Shown: positions 20,435 through 29,068 of the stretch, in pieces
Position numbering within the stretch: the stretch's first letter is position 1
Layout of the letters: the number at the start of each line of letters is the position of its first letter
From: DATCHW01 sp036508135
GTDB taxonomy: Bacteria; Bacteroidota; Ignavibacteria; Tepidaquicellales; Tepidaquicellaceae
Length of the DNA stretch: 45,389 nucleotides
Assembly: GCA_036508135.1 (NCBI GenBank)
Contig: DATCHW010000085.1
Span: forward strand, 1-45,389
Reading direction: 5' to 3'
Notes under the pieces: model-generated
Told to the model about the DNA's origin: nothing
The model's database searches: none
What the model saw: only the letters and a program-made list of their open reading frames with translations
Program-made: the position numbers and the translations under genes

Positions 20435-22258
20435 CTATTTTCGCATTTCGTATCTTGTATGAGCCGATAGAGCGGCTTTCCTCAAACGTATATTTTTTGG
20501 TGTTACTTCCACGAGTTCATCTTCATTTATAAATTCAATTGCCTTCTCAAGTGTAAGCGGAGTTACCGGTGTCAATATTATTCCTTCGTCCTTGCTCGAT
20601 GCACGCATATTCGAAAGCTTCTTTGGTTTGCAGATATTTACATCTATGTCGTTATCTCTGTTATGTTCGCCTACTATCATTCCTTCATATACGGCTTCTC
20701 CCGGATTTACAAATAAAACCCCTCTTGGCTCGAGGTTGAATAAAGCATAACCCGTGGTCGAGCCTTCCCGGTCTGATACAATCGAACCGGTCAGTCGGAG
20801 CGGATATTCTCCTCTGAACTTTTCATATCCCTGTAAATAGCTGTTCATAATTCCCGTTCCTTTTGTATCGGTCAAAAATTCATTCCGGTATCCTATTAAT
20901 CCCCGTGAGGGAATTGAAAATTCTATTCTCACTCTTCCCGTGCTGTGGTTAACAAGATTTATCATCCTGCCTTTTCTCTGTGATAATTTATCGGTTACAA
21001 TGCCAATAAAACTTTCTCCGCAATCAATAAATAAATGCTCAATAGGTTCAAGTTTTTTCCCGTCTTTGGATTTATAAATTACATGAGGTCTGCCGACACT
21101 CAATTCATAACCTTCACGTCTCAAAGTCTCAATTAAAATCACCATTTGGAATTCACCTCTGCCTTTTACGATAAAGCTATCTGCATTTTCGGAATCCTCA
21201 ATTTTCAGGGCAACATTACGCAGTGTCTCTTTAAAAAGTCTTTCGCGGAGTTTCGTTGACTGTACATACTTTCCGTCTATTCCGGAAAAAGGAGATGTAT
21301 TAATTGCAAAAAGTATAGATATAGTCGGTTCATCAACAGCAACTCTCTTCAATGCTTTCGGTGCAAGCTGTGTGCAAATTGTATCTCCGATGTGAACATC
21401 TTCGATTCCTGCTAACACAACTATATCGCCGGGTTCAGCAGAATCTGTCTCTTTCAGAGAAACTCCTTCGTAAACCTGTAATTTCGAAATTTTCAACGGA
21501 ACTACTGCCCCCTCTTCATTTACGCAAACAAGGTTGTCATTTATTTTTGCCGTTCCGTTTGTAACCTTTCCGATTGCAAGCCTTCCTATGTAATCCGAGT
21601 AATCAAGGTCCGCAACAAGCATTTGAAAAGGTTCGGAAATCTGGTGCGTAGGTCCGGGAATTTCTTTTATTATTTCTTCAAATAAGGGTTGTAAATCTTT
21701 TCCGTCATCTGTTCTTTTATGCATTGCGATACCCTCTTTTCCGATTGCGTATAAAACGGGGAATTCGATTTGCTCTTCCGTTGCATCGAGGTCAATAAAT
21801 AAATCGTAAATCTCATTCAGAACCTCTTCCGGACGCGCATCTTTGCGGTCAATTTTATTTACAACTACAATTATTTTTTTCCCGGACTCGAGGGCTTTTT
21901 TCAGAACAAAACGTGTTTGAGGCAATGGTCCTTCAGAGGCATCTACAAGCAATATAGCACCATCTACCATCATAAGTGCGCGCTCCACTTCACCCCCAAA
22001 GTCTGCGTGACCGGGAGTATCGAGAATGTTAATTTTTACTCCTTTCCATAATACAGAGCAGTTTTTTGCGGCAATCGTAATGCCCCTTTCACGCTCGAGA
22101 TCCATACTGTCCATTAATCTCTCTTCCACTTCCTGATTATCGCGGAACATTCCGCTTTGCCTGAACATAAAATCAACAAGTGTTGTTTTTCCATGGTCAA
22201 CGTGAGCTATGATAGCAATATTTCTGAGATTTTCGTTGGTTTTAAATTTCTTTATCAT
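20435..22258 (-). CDS. typA: Ribosome-associated GTPase TypA/BipA
   Basis: A translational GTPase of 607 residues, the normal length. The P-loop AHVDHGKT is at 18-25, followed by DTPGHADF, NKIDR and an RERGITI switch I. The EF-G-like domains II, III and V and the BipA-specific C-terminal domain (TRYEMRK end) follow. It binds the 70S ribosome and acts in ribosome assembly and stress growth, notably at low temperature. It is single and flanked by the tandem repeat downstream; no operon partner. Confidence 0.95.
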   Translation of the reverse strand: MIKKFKTNENLRNIAIIAHVDHGKTTLVDFMFRQSGMFRDNQEVEERLMDSMDLERERGITIAAKNCSVLWKGVKINILDTPGHADFGGEVERALMMVDGAILLVDASEGPLPQTRFVLKKALESGKKIIVVVNKIDRKDARPEEVLNEIYDLFIDLDATEEQIEFPVLYAIGKEGIAMHKRTDDGKDLQPLFEEIIKEIPGPTHQISEPFQMLVADLDYSDYIGRLAIGKVTNGTAKINDNLVCVNEEGAVVPLKISKLQVYEGVSLKETDSAEPGDIVVLAGIEDVHIGDTICTQLAPKALKRVAVDEPTISILFAINTSPFSGIDGKYVQSTKLRERLFKETLRNVALKIEDSENADSFIVKGRGEFQMVILIETLRREGYELSVGRPHVIYKSKDGKKLEPIEHLFIDCGESFIGIVTDKLSQRKGRMINLVNHSTGRVRIEFSIPSRGLIGYRNEFLTDTKGTGIMNSYLQGYEKFRGEYPLRLTGSIVSDREGSTTGYALFNLEPRGVLFVNPGEAVYEGMIVGEHNRDNDIDVNICKPKKLSNMRASSKDEGIILTPVTPLTLEKAIEFINEDELVEVTPKNIRLRKAALSAHTRYEMRK

Positions 22259-22444
22259 ATCATTTAATTTTAGTCAGCAAATTACCTTTTCTGGTTTTTA
22301 ATTGATATGTATTATATTTTCATATTTTAATAAAGCACTCAGTTTTGTTCTTAAAATTATTATCTGCCCCAAAAATTTTTTTTCTCTAAGGAATTGACTT
22401 AGTTACTCTAAAACACAATATTTGCATAATTAATATATTTCATT

Positions 22445-23530
22445 ATGAAAAAAATATTTTTTACTTTTATAATTTTTTATTTCGCCTATACGGGCAGTTT
22501 CGCCCAGAATGCAAGTACGTATTTTCCAGCAAGTACAGGCTATAAGTGGTATTATGAAAATATTCCGCTTGATTCAAATAATAATCCGCAGCTCAATCTT
22601 ACAAGTTACAGGATTGATTCCTTTGCAGTAGTTGAAAATTACAATGGCTTGATGGCTAATAAAGTATTTTTAAAAGATAATCTGTTATCTTTTTTTCAAA
22701 ATACTCCTTACAACGATACTAATTATTATAACTTTCAAACCACAAATGCCTGGAAATATCTGAAAACAATTTTACCTAACTCGATTCCTTTACCCGGACT
22801 CTTAAATTTTTTTAAATCCCTTGAGAATTGGTACAACACTTTCAGATTTACACAGACTATAGGTTCCGCATATACAATTCTTCAAAAAGATACAACTATT
22901 GCTATAGATACTTTGACGATTCCATTAAGGGCAAAAATGACCGGAACCCGCCTGAACGATGAAGTGGTTTCCACAGTATATGGGAATATTACAGCAAAGA
23001 AATTTGTATTCCTATACGGGTTATATTATAGAATCTTAATTTTTACTTTTCCGATAATAGAACGCCCCGATACTACCTGGATAGCACAAAATTTATGGAT
23101 GGTTAAGGAGATAACGCCGTCCGTAAAAATTGATCTGACATCAATAGGTATTGCTGTTAATATTCCCGTTCCGGGAAATATTTATCAACTTTCATCGCCG
23201 CCAACAGGGATAAGAAACATCTCCACAGAAGTCCCTTCCGGATTTTCACTGTCACAGAATTATCCGAATCCGTTTAACCCTGTAACAAAAATTAAATTTG
23301 ATATAACCACTTCATTGTCATTCCCGAATGCTCTTATCGGGAATCCATTTGTAAGTTTAAAAGTATATGATGCACTCGGTCGCGAAGTTGGAACACTTGT
23401 GAACGAAAAACTTCAACCCGGAATCTATGAAGTGACTTTTGACGGGACCAAACTCTCAAGCGGTACATACTATTATAAATTGTCTGCGGGAAATTTTACC
23501 GAAACAAAAAAAATGTTAATGATAAAATAG
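22445..23530 (+). CDS. Secreted protein of unknown function with T9SS sorting domain
   Basis: A signal peptide of 20 residues (ending GSFAQ) precedes about 240 residues that I do not recognise. These have beta-rich character and open with a YFPASTGYKWYYEN motif, common in exported proteins of this phylum. The T9SS domain begins near residue 273 (SQNYPNPFNPVTKIKF) and ends KKMLMIK. Between its first strands and SLKVYD it carries about 12 extra residues, encoded by a palindromic repeat at 23320-23344. A strong hairpin overlaps the stop codon. Confidence 0.8.
   Translation: MKKIFFTFIIFYFAYTGSFAQNASTYFPASTGYKWYYENIPLDSNNNPQLNLTSYRIDSFAVVENYNGLMANKVFLKDNLLSFFQNTPYNDTNYYNFQTTNAWKYLKTILPNSIPLPGLLNFFKSLENWYNTFRFTQTIGSAYTILQKDTTIAIDTLTIPLRAKMTGTRLNDEVVSTVYGNITAKKFVFLYGLYYRILIFTFPIIERPDTTWIAQNLWMVKEITPSVKIDLTSIGIAVNIPVPGNIYQLSSPPTGIRNISTEVPSGFSLSQNYPNPFNPVTKIKFDITTSLSFPNALIGNPFVSLKVYDALGREVGTLVNEKLQPGIYEVTFDGTKLSSGTYYYKLSAGNFTETKKMLMIK
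23320..23344. repeat. Palindromic repeat inside a T9SS domain coding sequence
   Basis: ATTCCCGA (23320-23327) pairs with TCGGGAAT (23337-23344) around a 9-nt loop. It is translated in frame within the sorting domain of the gene at 22445-23530. The core TCCCGA/TCGGGA is shared with intergenic palindromes at 10564 and 23552. Confidence 0.7.
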
Positions 23531-23546
23531 CGATAGCTATTTTATC
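23521..23546. terminator. Hairpin overlapping the T9SS gene stop codon
   Basis: An 11-bp perfect stem, GATAAAATAGC / GCTATTTTATC, with loop GATA spans the TAG stop at 23528-23530. Likely terminates or protects the transcript. A second palindrome (TCCCGATA / TATCGGGA, 23552-23575) follows directly. Confidence 0.55.
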
Positions 23547-23730
23547 AGAAATCCCGATATCATTTTGTATCGGGACGAAAGATACATTAATTAATGATAA
23601 TTATTTTACCAGCAACCATCCTATATTCGTTGAGGATGATTTTAATTAAACCCGAAATTTTCTACAAAAGCCTTAACTATTTAGGAAATATTTGGTTTAT
23701 AATTGTAAACAAATTTAATAATTCGAAAAA

Positions 23731-24510
23731 ATGAAAAAAGTCCTTATTATTGATGATGATGAATCGATAAGGGAAAGTTCTAAATTACTGTTAGAAGTTG
23801 TAGGGTACGATGTTAGAGTTGCTGAAGACGGAGCAAGCGGAATTCGTGTTGCTCTCGAATTTATTCCTGATGTAATAATTTGCGATATCGCTATGCCGAT
23901 TATTGACGGATATTCGGTTTTGAGCGAACTTAATAAAAATCCGGTTACCGCATCTATCCCGTTTATTTTTCTTACTGCTAAAATTGAAATGTCAGATTTA
24001 AAACAAGGTATGCAATTAGGAGCAGATGATTATATTTGTAAACCTTTTACTTCAAGCGAACTTCTGAACTCTATCGAATTAAGGCTTGAAAAAACCAGCA
24101 AGCTCAAAGAATCCTTAAAGCAATCTGAACTTTCGAAAAGTAAAAATTCCGAACCAGAAACTAAAAAGCTGAATAAAGATTCACAAATTATCGTTATGGC
24201 AGGGGGGAACCCTAAGCAACTTATGATAAACTCGATAGTTTATATTGAATCTCTTGAAAAATACAGTAAAGTTTTTACTACGGACGGAAAAAAAATAATC
24301 GTTAGAAAACTTTTAAAAGAATGGGAAAACCTGCTTCCCGGGGAATTCTTTATCCGGATTCATAAAACTACTATAATAAACCTTAATTTCGTTAAGAAAT
24401 TTGAAAAATGGTTTGATTATTCCTTCAGGGTTTTTCTTGAAAATGTGGAAGAACCTTTCATCGTAAGCCGGCGTTACAGTGCAAAATTAAGAAACGAAAA
24501 GATAATCTAA
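23731..24510 (+). CDS. Response regulator with REC and LytTR DNA-binding domains
   Basis: The receiver domain (1-125) has acidic residues D8-D10, phospho-acceptor D52 in ICDIAMP, T82 and K104. The LytTR domain (about 150-255) has the SIVYIESLEKYSKV strand and FFIRIHKTTIINLNFV. LytTR proteins bind direct repeats upstream of their targets, often genes for exopolysaccharide or surface functions. It converges on the sensor kinase gene to its right with stop codons overlapping by 3 bases (24507-24510), so the two could be a cognate pair although they are not cotranscribed. The targets cannot be seen here. Confidence 0.88.
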   Translation: MKKVLIIDDDESIRESSKLLLEVVGYDVRVAEDGASGIRVALEFIPDVIICDIAMPIIDGYSVLSELNKNPVTASIPFIFLTAKIEMSDLKQGMQLGADDYICKPFTSSELLNSIELRLEKTSKLKESLKQSELSKSKNSEPETKKLNKDSQIIVMAGGNPKQLMINSIVYIESLEKYSKVFTTDGKKIIVRKLLKEWENLLPGEFFIRIHKTTIINLNFVKKFEKWFDYSFRVFLENVEEPFIVSRRYSAKLRNEKII

Positions 24511-25172
24511 ACAACTTTTATTAAAGGTACAGTGGCAATGAATTCTGTACCCTCACCCGGTTTACTGATAACTCTGATTGTACCGTCGTGAAGTTCAATT
24601 GCCCGTTTTACTATTGCCAGACCCAAACCGGTGCCGGATATATTTCCCGTATTGCTTGCACGGTAAAACTGTTCAAATAATTTATGAATATCATCTTCGG
24701 GAATTCCGATACCCTCATCTTTTACTCTGAAAGTAATGAATCTCTTCGAGAAAGATACTTTGAATTGCACTGCGGTTCCTTCTCCGGAATATTTGATTGC
24801 ATTCGATATAAGATTTTCAAGCGATTGCTTGATTAATTTAAAGTCCAGCAGTACTCTTCCCTCGAATTTTTCAATATCCAGAATTAATTTGTGTTTAGTT
24901 TTGAATGCAGTATAAACATTTGTTTCCTCGATTATTGATTCGCATAGTTTCCTGATATCCACCGGTTCAAGTTTTAGTTTTAATGATCCTGAATCGGATT
25001 TTCCGAGAAGTAAAATATCGTTTAACAAACCGGTCATTTGCTGTACGTTTTTCTGTATGCGGAGGAGGCTTTTCTTTTTTTCGTCTTCCGTCAGTTCGCT
25101 GCCGTATTTATCGAGTAGTTCGGAAGATGTAAAAATGGAAGTAAGCGGTGTTCTGAACTCATGCGATGTCAT
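24507..25172 (-). CDS. Histidine kinase module, frame-shifted 3' part of the sensor gene
   Basis: Contains the H-box SHEFRTPLTS with the phospho-histidine, the N-box ENLISNAIKYS, the DEGIGIPEDD and GTGLGLAIVK ATP-lid motifs, and ends at the G2 region. Its own ATG sits inside the H-box helix, so it is not a natural start. The frame is open further back, to about 25250 (AEDEIKIALEKERELNELRS), which is the usual linker between a PAS domain and the H-box. The module therefore belongs to the upstream sensor gene and is joined to it by a -1 shift. The full protein would have about 1232 residues. Confidence 0.85.
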   Translation of the reverse strand: MTSHEFRTPLTSIFTSSELLDKYGSELTEDEKKKSLLRIQKNVQQMTGLLNDILLLGKSDSGSLKLKLEPVDIRKLCESIIEETNVYTAFKTKHKLILDIEKFEGRVLLDFKLIKQSLENLISNAIKYSGEGTAVQFKVSFSKRFITFRVKDEGIGIPEDDIHKLFEQFYRASNTGNISGTGLGLAIVKRAIELHDGTIRVISKPGEGTEFIATVPLIKVV

Positions 25173-25222
25173 TGAAATAAATCTTGAGCGGAGTTCATTT
25201 AATTCTCTTTCCTTCTCGAGTG

Positions 25223-28204
25223 CTATTTTAATTTCATCCTCTGCTTTTTTCTTTCGGTAATGTCAGATAAAAAGTAAAGTATTGCGGGCTTATCTTTCCA
25301 GTTCATTTTTACCGAGTTTACCTCGACTAACATTCCGGAGGAATCCTTTTTTATAATTCTGACTGTATAGTATTCCGGAATATCTTCGTTGTTCAATCTT
25401 CTCCGGTAATTTGCTAATACCATTTTTCTATCATCGGGGTGGATAAAATTCAGAAATGATTTCATTTCCAGTTCTTCGGTTGTATATTCGATAATTTGAT
25501 TTAATTTTGAATTAGTAAAAACGATTTTGCCTTCCTGAATTACAACAATTGCCTCGTTGGCATTTTCCACAAGAAGTTTGTATTCTTCTTTGGAATTTCT
25601 CAGTGAATTTTCTATTCTTTGTCTGGTTTTGTTTTCATTCTGTAAATCTATATTGATTTTTTCAAGTTCGGATTTCCTTTCATTCAGTCTGGTCTCAAGG
25701 GCTAAATTTCTTTTTTTACGTTTCTTGAGTTCGGTCACCGTTGAAATAATTCCCGATAATATTATAACAGACAGAGCTAAATAAAACCACCAGGTTTTCC
25801 AAAGCGGGGGAGAAATAATAATTCTTACTGATACCGGTTCGCTCCACTTAATATCGCTGTTTGCGGCTTTTACCCAAAAAGTATATTCTCCCGGTTCGAG
25901 ATTTGTATATTTTGCAGTCCGGATATTTTTAGAATATATCCAGTCTTTTTCAAAATTTTCCAGCCTATAAGCATATTGGTTTAAAGCGGGATTCTGGTAA
26001 TCAAGTAATGAAAAGTCGAACGAGAACGAATTTTGTTTATAAAGAAGTTTTATTTCCGATATATCGGAAATATCCTTCCCAAGATTTACATTACTATTTA
26101 ATATTTTGAAAGAAGTAATTGAGACAACGGATCTATTTTCTCTATCGGTTATATTGTCGGGGAAAAACGAATTAAACCCGTTCACACCGCAGAAAAAGAA
26201 CTCACCTTTTCCATTCTTGTAACAGGATTGATGGAATTCCTTGTTTTGTAAACCATCGTAATCATTATAATTTCTGAAGGATTTATCCATTGTGTTGAAT
26301 TTCGATAATCCATTATCTGTTGCGAGCCATAAACAATCATTTTCATCTGCAAGAATTGCATTTATAGTTTCATCAGGCAATCCGTCTTTCACAAAATAAT
26401 GATGAAAGGAATTTGTATCGTTATCAAATTTATCAAGCCCGTTTGATGTGCCGACCCATAAATCTCCTTTTTTATCTTCACAAATTGAAAGAATGAAATC
26501 AGATATCAAGCTCCATGCATTGCGGGCATCATTTCTGTATCTAAAAAAAACGTCTTTACTTTTATTATATCTGATAAGACCTTCTGCATAAGTACCAATC
26601 CATATATCTCCGTTTCTATCCTCATATATTGCGGAAATATCATAAATGACCGAATTATTTGAGTCATTTAATTTGATTGGAAATTTACGAAACTCTTCTT
26701 TTACGGGATCGAAAATATTTATACCTCTTCCGCCTGTTCCTATCCATAGTAAGCCTTCTTTATCCTGATATATTGTTCTGATATAATTCGAATTGATAGA
26801 GTTATCTTTATTTGGATTTGATGTAAATGCCGTAAATTTATTATATTTTATATCAAATTTAATTAAACCCCCGCCCCAGGTCCCGAGCCATAAATAGCCA
26901 TTTCTATCCTGTGTTATTGAAGTAATGTTTTCAACTTTGGTTTCTATACCGTTTTTAATGTGAAATGTCTTTGTTGTAAGGTCTTTTCTGTTAAACAACA
27001 TTAACCCGTCTAAAGTACCAAGCCAGATATTATCTTCTCTGTCATTAAAAACCGACCAGATTTTTCTCGCAACTCCAAATTTTTCAAAATCCGACGCTAT
27101 ATTATAATATTCAAATTTCTTTTTATTCAAGTTGATTTTATCTAACCCAAGACCTTTAGTACCAGCCCATAGAACATTAGTGCGGTCGACTAATAATGTA
27201 TTAATTATTCTTTCGGAATACTGTTCATTATTGATGTTATAGTAATTCACCACATTCACTTTACCCGTGATTTTATTAAACCTGAAAACTCCATGACCCG
27301 GTGTAGTCGAAATTAAAAGCATATTGTCCTTATCCTCGGTAATCGAACTGACAGAAAAAGATTCGATTTTATTTTCATCTGTGTCTGTGATTTTATAAGA
27401 TGTAAAGATGCCGCTCCCGGCATCAAATTTTTGGAAACCATTTTCTGAAGTTCCTATCCAAATTCCATTCGATGCATCTTTGAATATCGCACAGACGTTA
27501 TTATTGTGTAAACTGTTTTTGTCGTTATCCGAATGCCTGTAAGATTTGAGTATATTGTTCTGAAAATCAAAATAATTTAATCCGTTTGATGTTCCTATTA
27601 ATAAACAGGAATTCCCCATATATAAAACTACGTTTATGCTGTCAGAGCAAATAGATTGTGAATTTCCTGCATTGTATCGGTATGAAATAAATTTTTGTGA
27701 GTTTATTTCGAATTTATTGAGCCCTGTATTGAGCGTTCCTATCCAAATATTCCCGGAGTCATCAGTGCAAATAGAATTAATCGTATTTTCAGATATAGAA
27801 TTTAAATTTGAAGGATTATGCTTGAAGTTAATGAACTTCCCCGTATTTCTGTCATATTTATTTAATCCTCCGCTTTTTGTTGCCAGCCAGAGATTTCCGC
27901 TTTTGTCTTCTGTTATTGATGTTATTATATCGTTTGATAAAGTAGTGCTGTCCAGAGGATTAGAATGGTAATTTGTGAACACATAACCGTCATATTTATT
28001 TAGCCCGTTACCCGTTCCAATCCATAAAAATCCTGTATGATCCTGGTACAAACAATTGATTTTATTGTTCGAAAGTCCGTTTTCAACGGTAAAATTTGTA
28101 ATATCTTCATTAAATATTTGTGAATACAGCGAACCTGAATAAGCAAAATATAAAACAAAAATCAGCAAAGTGATTTTAAATTTTTCGTATCTCAATATTG
28201 ACAA
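25223..28204 (-). CDS. Sensor part of a propeller-type (HTCS-like) histidine kinase, zero-frame product
   Basis: A signal/anchor segment is followed by about 14 two-component-regulator propeller repeats (patterns LWIGTGNGLNKYD and IWIGTYAEGLIRYN). Next come a Y_Y_Y domain, one membrane span (WWFYLALSVIILSGIIS, near residue 800), a coiled coil and a PAS domain (about 865-985) ending in SDITERKK. The two seven-bladed propellers would sense a ligand, often a glycan, in the periplasm. The zero frame stops 10 codons after the DITERKK signature, right before the kinase module. The kinase continues in the -1 frame at an A AAA AAG heptamer. The start is a TTG; no ATG is available. Confidence 0.85.
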   Translation of the reverse strand: MSILRYEKFKITLLIFVLYFAYSGSLYSQIFNEDITNFTVENGLSNNKINCLYQDHTGFLWIGTGNGLNKYDGYVFTNYHSNPLDSTTLSNDIITSITEDKSGNLWLATKSGGLNKYDRNTGKFINFKHNPSNLNSISENTINSICTDDSGNIWIGTLNTGLNKFEINSQKFISYRYNAGNSQSICSDSINVVLYMGNSCLLIGTSNGLNYFDFQNNILKSYRHSDNDKNSLHNNNVCAIFKDASNGIWIGTSENGFQKFDAGSGIFTSYKITDTDENKIESFSVSSITEDKDNMLLISTTPGHGVFRFNKITGKVNVVNYYNINNEQYSERIINTLLVDRTNVLWAGTKGLGLDKINLNKKKFEYYNIASDFEKFGVARKIWSVFNDREDNIWLGTLDGLMLFNRKDLTTKTFHIKNGIETKVENITSITQDRNGYLWLGTWGGGLIKFDIKYNKFTAFTSNPNKDNSINSNYIRTIYQDKEGLLWIGTGGRGINIFDPVKEEFRKFPIKLNDSNNSVIYDISAIYEDRNGDIWIGTYAEGLIRYNKSKDVFFRYRNDARNAWSLISDFILSICEDKKGDLWVGTSNGLDKFDNDTNSFHHYFVKDGLPDETINAILADENDCLWLATDNGLSKFNTMDKSFRNYNDYDGLQNKEFHQSCYKNGKGEFFFCGVNGFNSFFPDNITDRENRSVVSITSFKILNSNVNLGKDISDISEIKLLYKQNSFSFDFSLLDYQNPALNQYAYRLENFEKDWIYSKNIRTAKYTNLEPGEYTFWVKAANSDIKWSEPVSVRIIISPPLWKTWWFYLALSVIILSGIISTVTELKKRKKRNLALETRLNERKSELEKINIDLQNENKTRQRIENSLRNSKEEYKLLVENANEAIVVIQEGKIVFTNSKLNQIIEYTTEELEMKSFLNFIHPDDRKMVLANYRRRLNNEDIPEYYTVRIIKKDSSGMLVEVNSVKMNWKDKPAILYFLSDITERKKQRMKLK
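25244..25250 (-). other. A AAA AAG slippery heptamer at the sensor/kinase frame junction
   Basis: In the zero frame the codons are AGA AAA AAG, which is the X XXY YYZ form used by dnaX for -1 frameshifting. A -1 slip here continues exactly into the kinase frame (GCA GAG GAT GAA). No clear upstream Shine-Dalgarno or downstream hairpin was found. One missing A in the run would explain the same picture. Confidence 0.6.
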
Positions 28205-28518
28205 TAGTATTGTTTTTTTTATACTAAATATAACAAAATGAAAATATTATTGATTCCAAATAAAGCACCGTTAAAAAATCTAAATTTTTAAGTTTAACTG
28301 AAAAACAAAGTTTAATAAAAAAAACCAGCTTTTTTTAAAGTCTCATTCATTCCGGGCACAAACCGCTTATTCCGTCTTACAGCCTGATTTTGAAATCTTG
28401 TATGAAACTATCGGCACTCTTTCTATTTTTACACAGAAAACAAAAAAGTTAATTTTGTTTTTAGAAATTCAGAAATCATTTTTTTAAATAAATAAAGTTT
28501 TACCCGGAATAATTATTA
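28205..28518. other. AT-rich intergenic region
   Basis: Lies between divergent genes (sensor kinase and exopolysaccharide cluster). No gene, repeat or clear promoter consensus was recognised. No sigma-54 element is present here, unlike upstream of several T9SS genes. Confidence 0.4.
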
Positions 28519-29025
28519 ATGCTGATTATTAAAGACAAAGAAAAAATAAACGGAATCTCTCTCGAAAAATATGCAGAGCTTCTCGTAAAAACAATCGGTG
28601 TTGAGGAAGATGAAGCTCCTTATAAATCAATTATTGAAAAAGAAGGATTCACGATGGAAAATTGGATGATAGCGAAAAAAGAATGGAGTTCAAGAATGAG
28701 TGACCCGGCAGACAACGGAAAAACAACAAAATTATTTTTGCCTTTGTATCAGACAGCGATTGAAAGAAAATATTCCGAAAAAGAACCTTGCTCTATTGAA
28801 ACCTTTACCAAAATACATTGCGAAATTACTTTTCGAAGAGATCCTGAAGACCATACTAAGAAAATAAATTATGAAATTATATTAAAGGAACATAAACTTA
28901 CTGTCGCAAGATGGGGTTTATATAATTCTTTCTGGATGCCCAGAATAGCAACTCCTGAATATAGTGATAAGTTTGCGGAACTTGTACAAAAGAATGCGGA
29001 AAAAATTCTCGGAATTTATGATTAA
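28519..29025 (+). CDS. Hypothetical cytoplasmic protein
   Basis: A 168-residue soluble protein without signal peptide or membrane segment. I do not recognise the family. It has a helical N-terminal half (LEKYAELLVKTIG, then a W-x-x-A-K-K-E-W segment) and a mixed C-terminal half with EPCSIETFTKIHCEI. It lies 43 bp before the outer-membrane TPR gene, in the same direction, so it may open the exopolysaccharide operon; a role there is only a guess from position. Confidence 0.6.
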   Translation: MLIIKDKEKINGISLEKYAELLVKTIGVEEDEAPYKSIIEKEGFTMENWMIAKKEWSSRMSDPADNGKTTKLFLPLYQTAIERKYSEKEPCSIETFTKIHCEITFRRDPEDHTKKINYEIILKEHKLTVARWGLYNSFWMPRIATPEYSDKFAELVQKNAEKILGIYD

Positions 29026-29068
29026 TTACTCTGAAAACTTTAAATCAAAGGATAAAATTAACTAACAG

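Noticed and set aside
22380..22444. Sigma-54 promoter upstream of the T9SS gene at 22445
   Set aside because: TTTGCAT is present, but the -24 element is ACAC without GG.
25172..25250. Independent start for the histidine kinase at 25172
   Set aside because: The ATG is inside the H-box helix, and the open frame extends upstream into the normal PAS-to-kinase linker.
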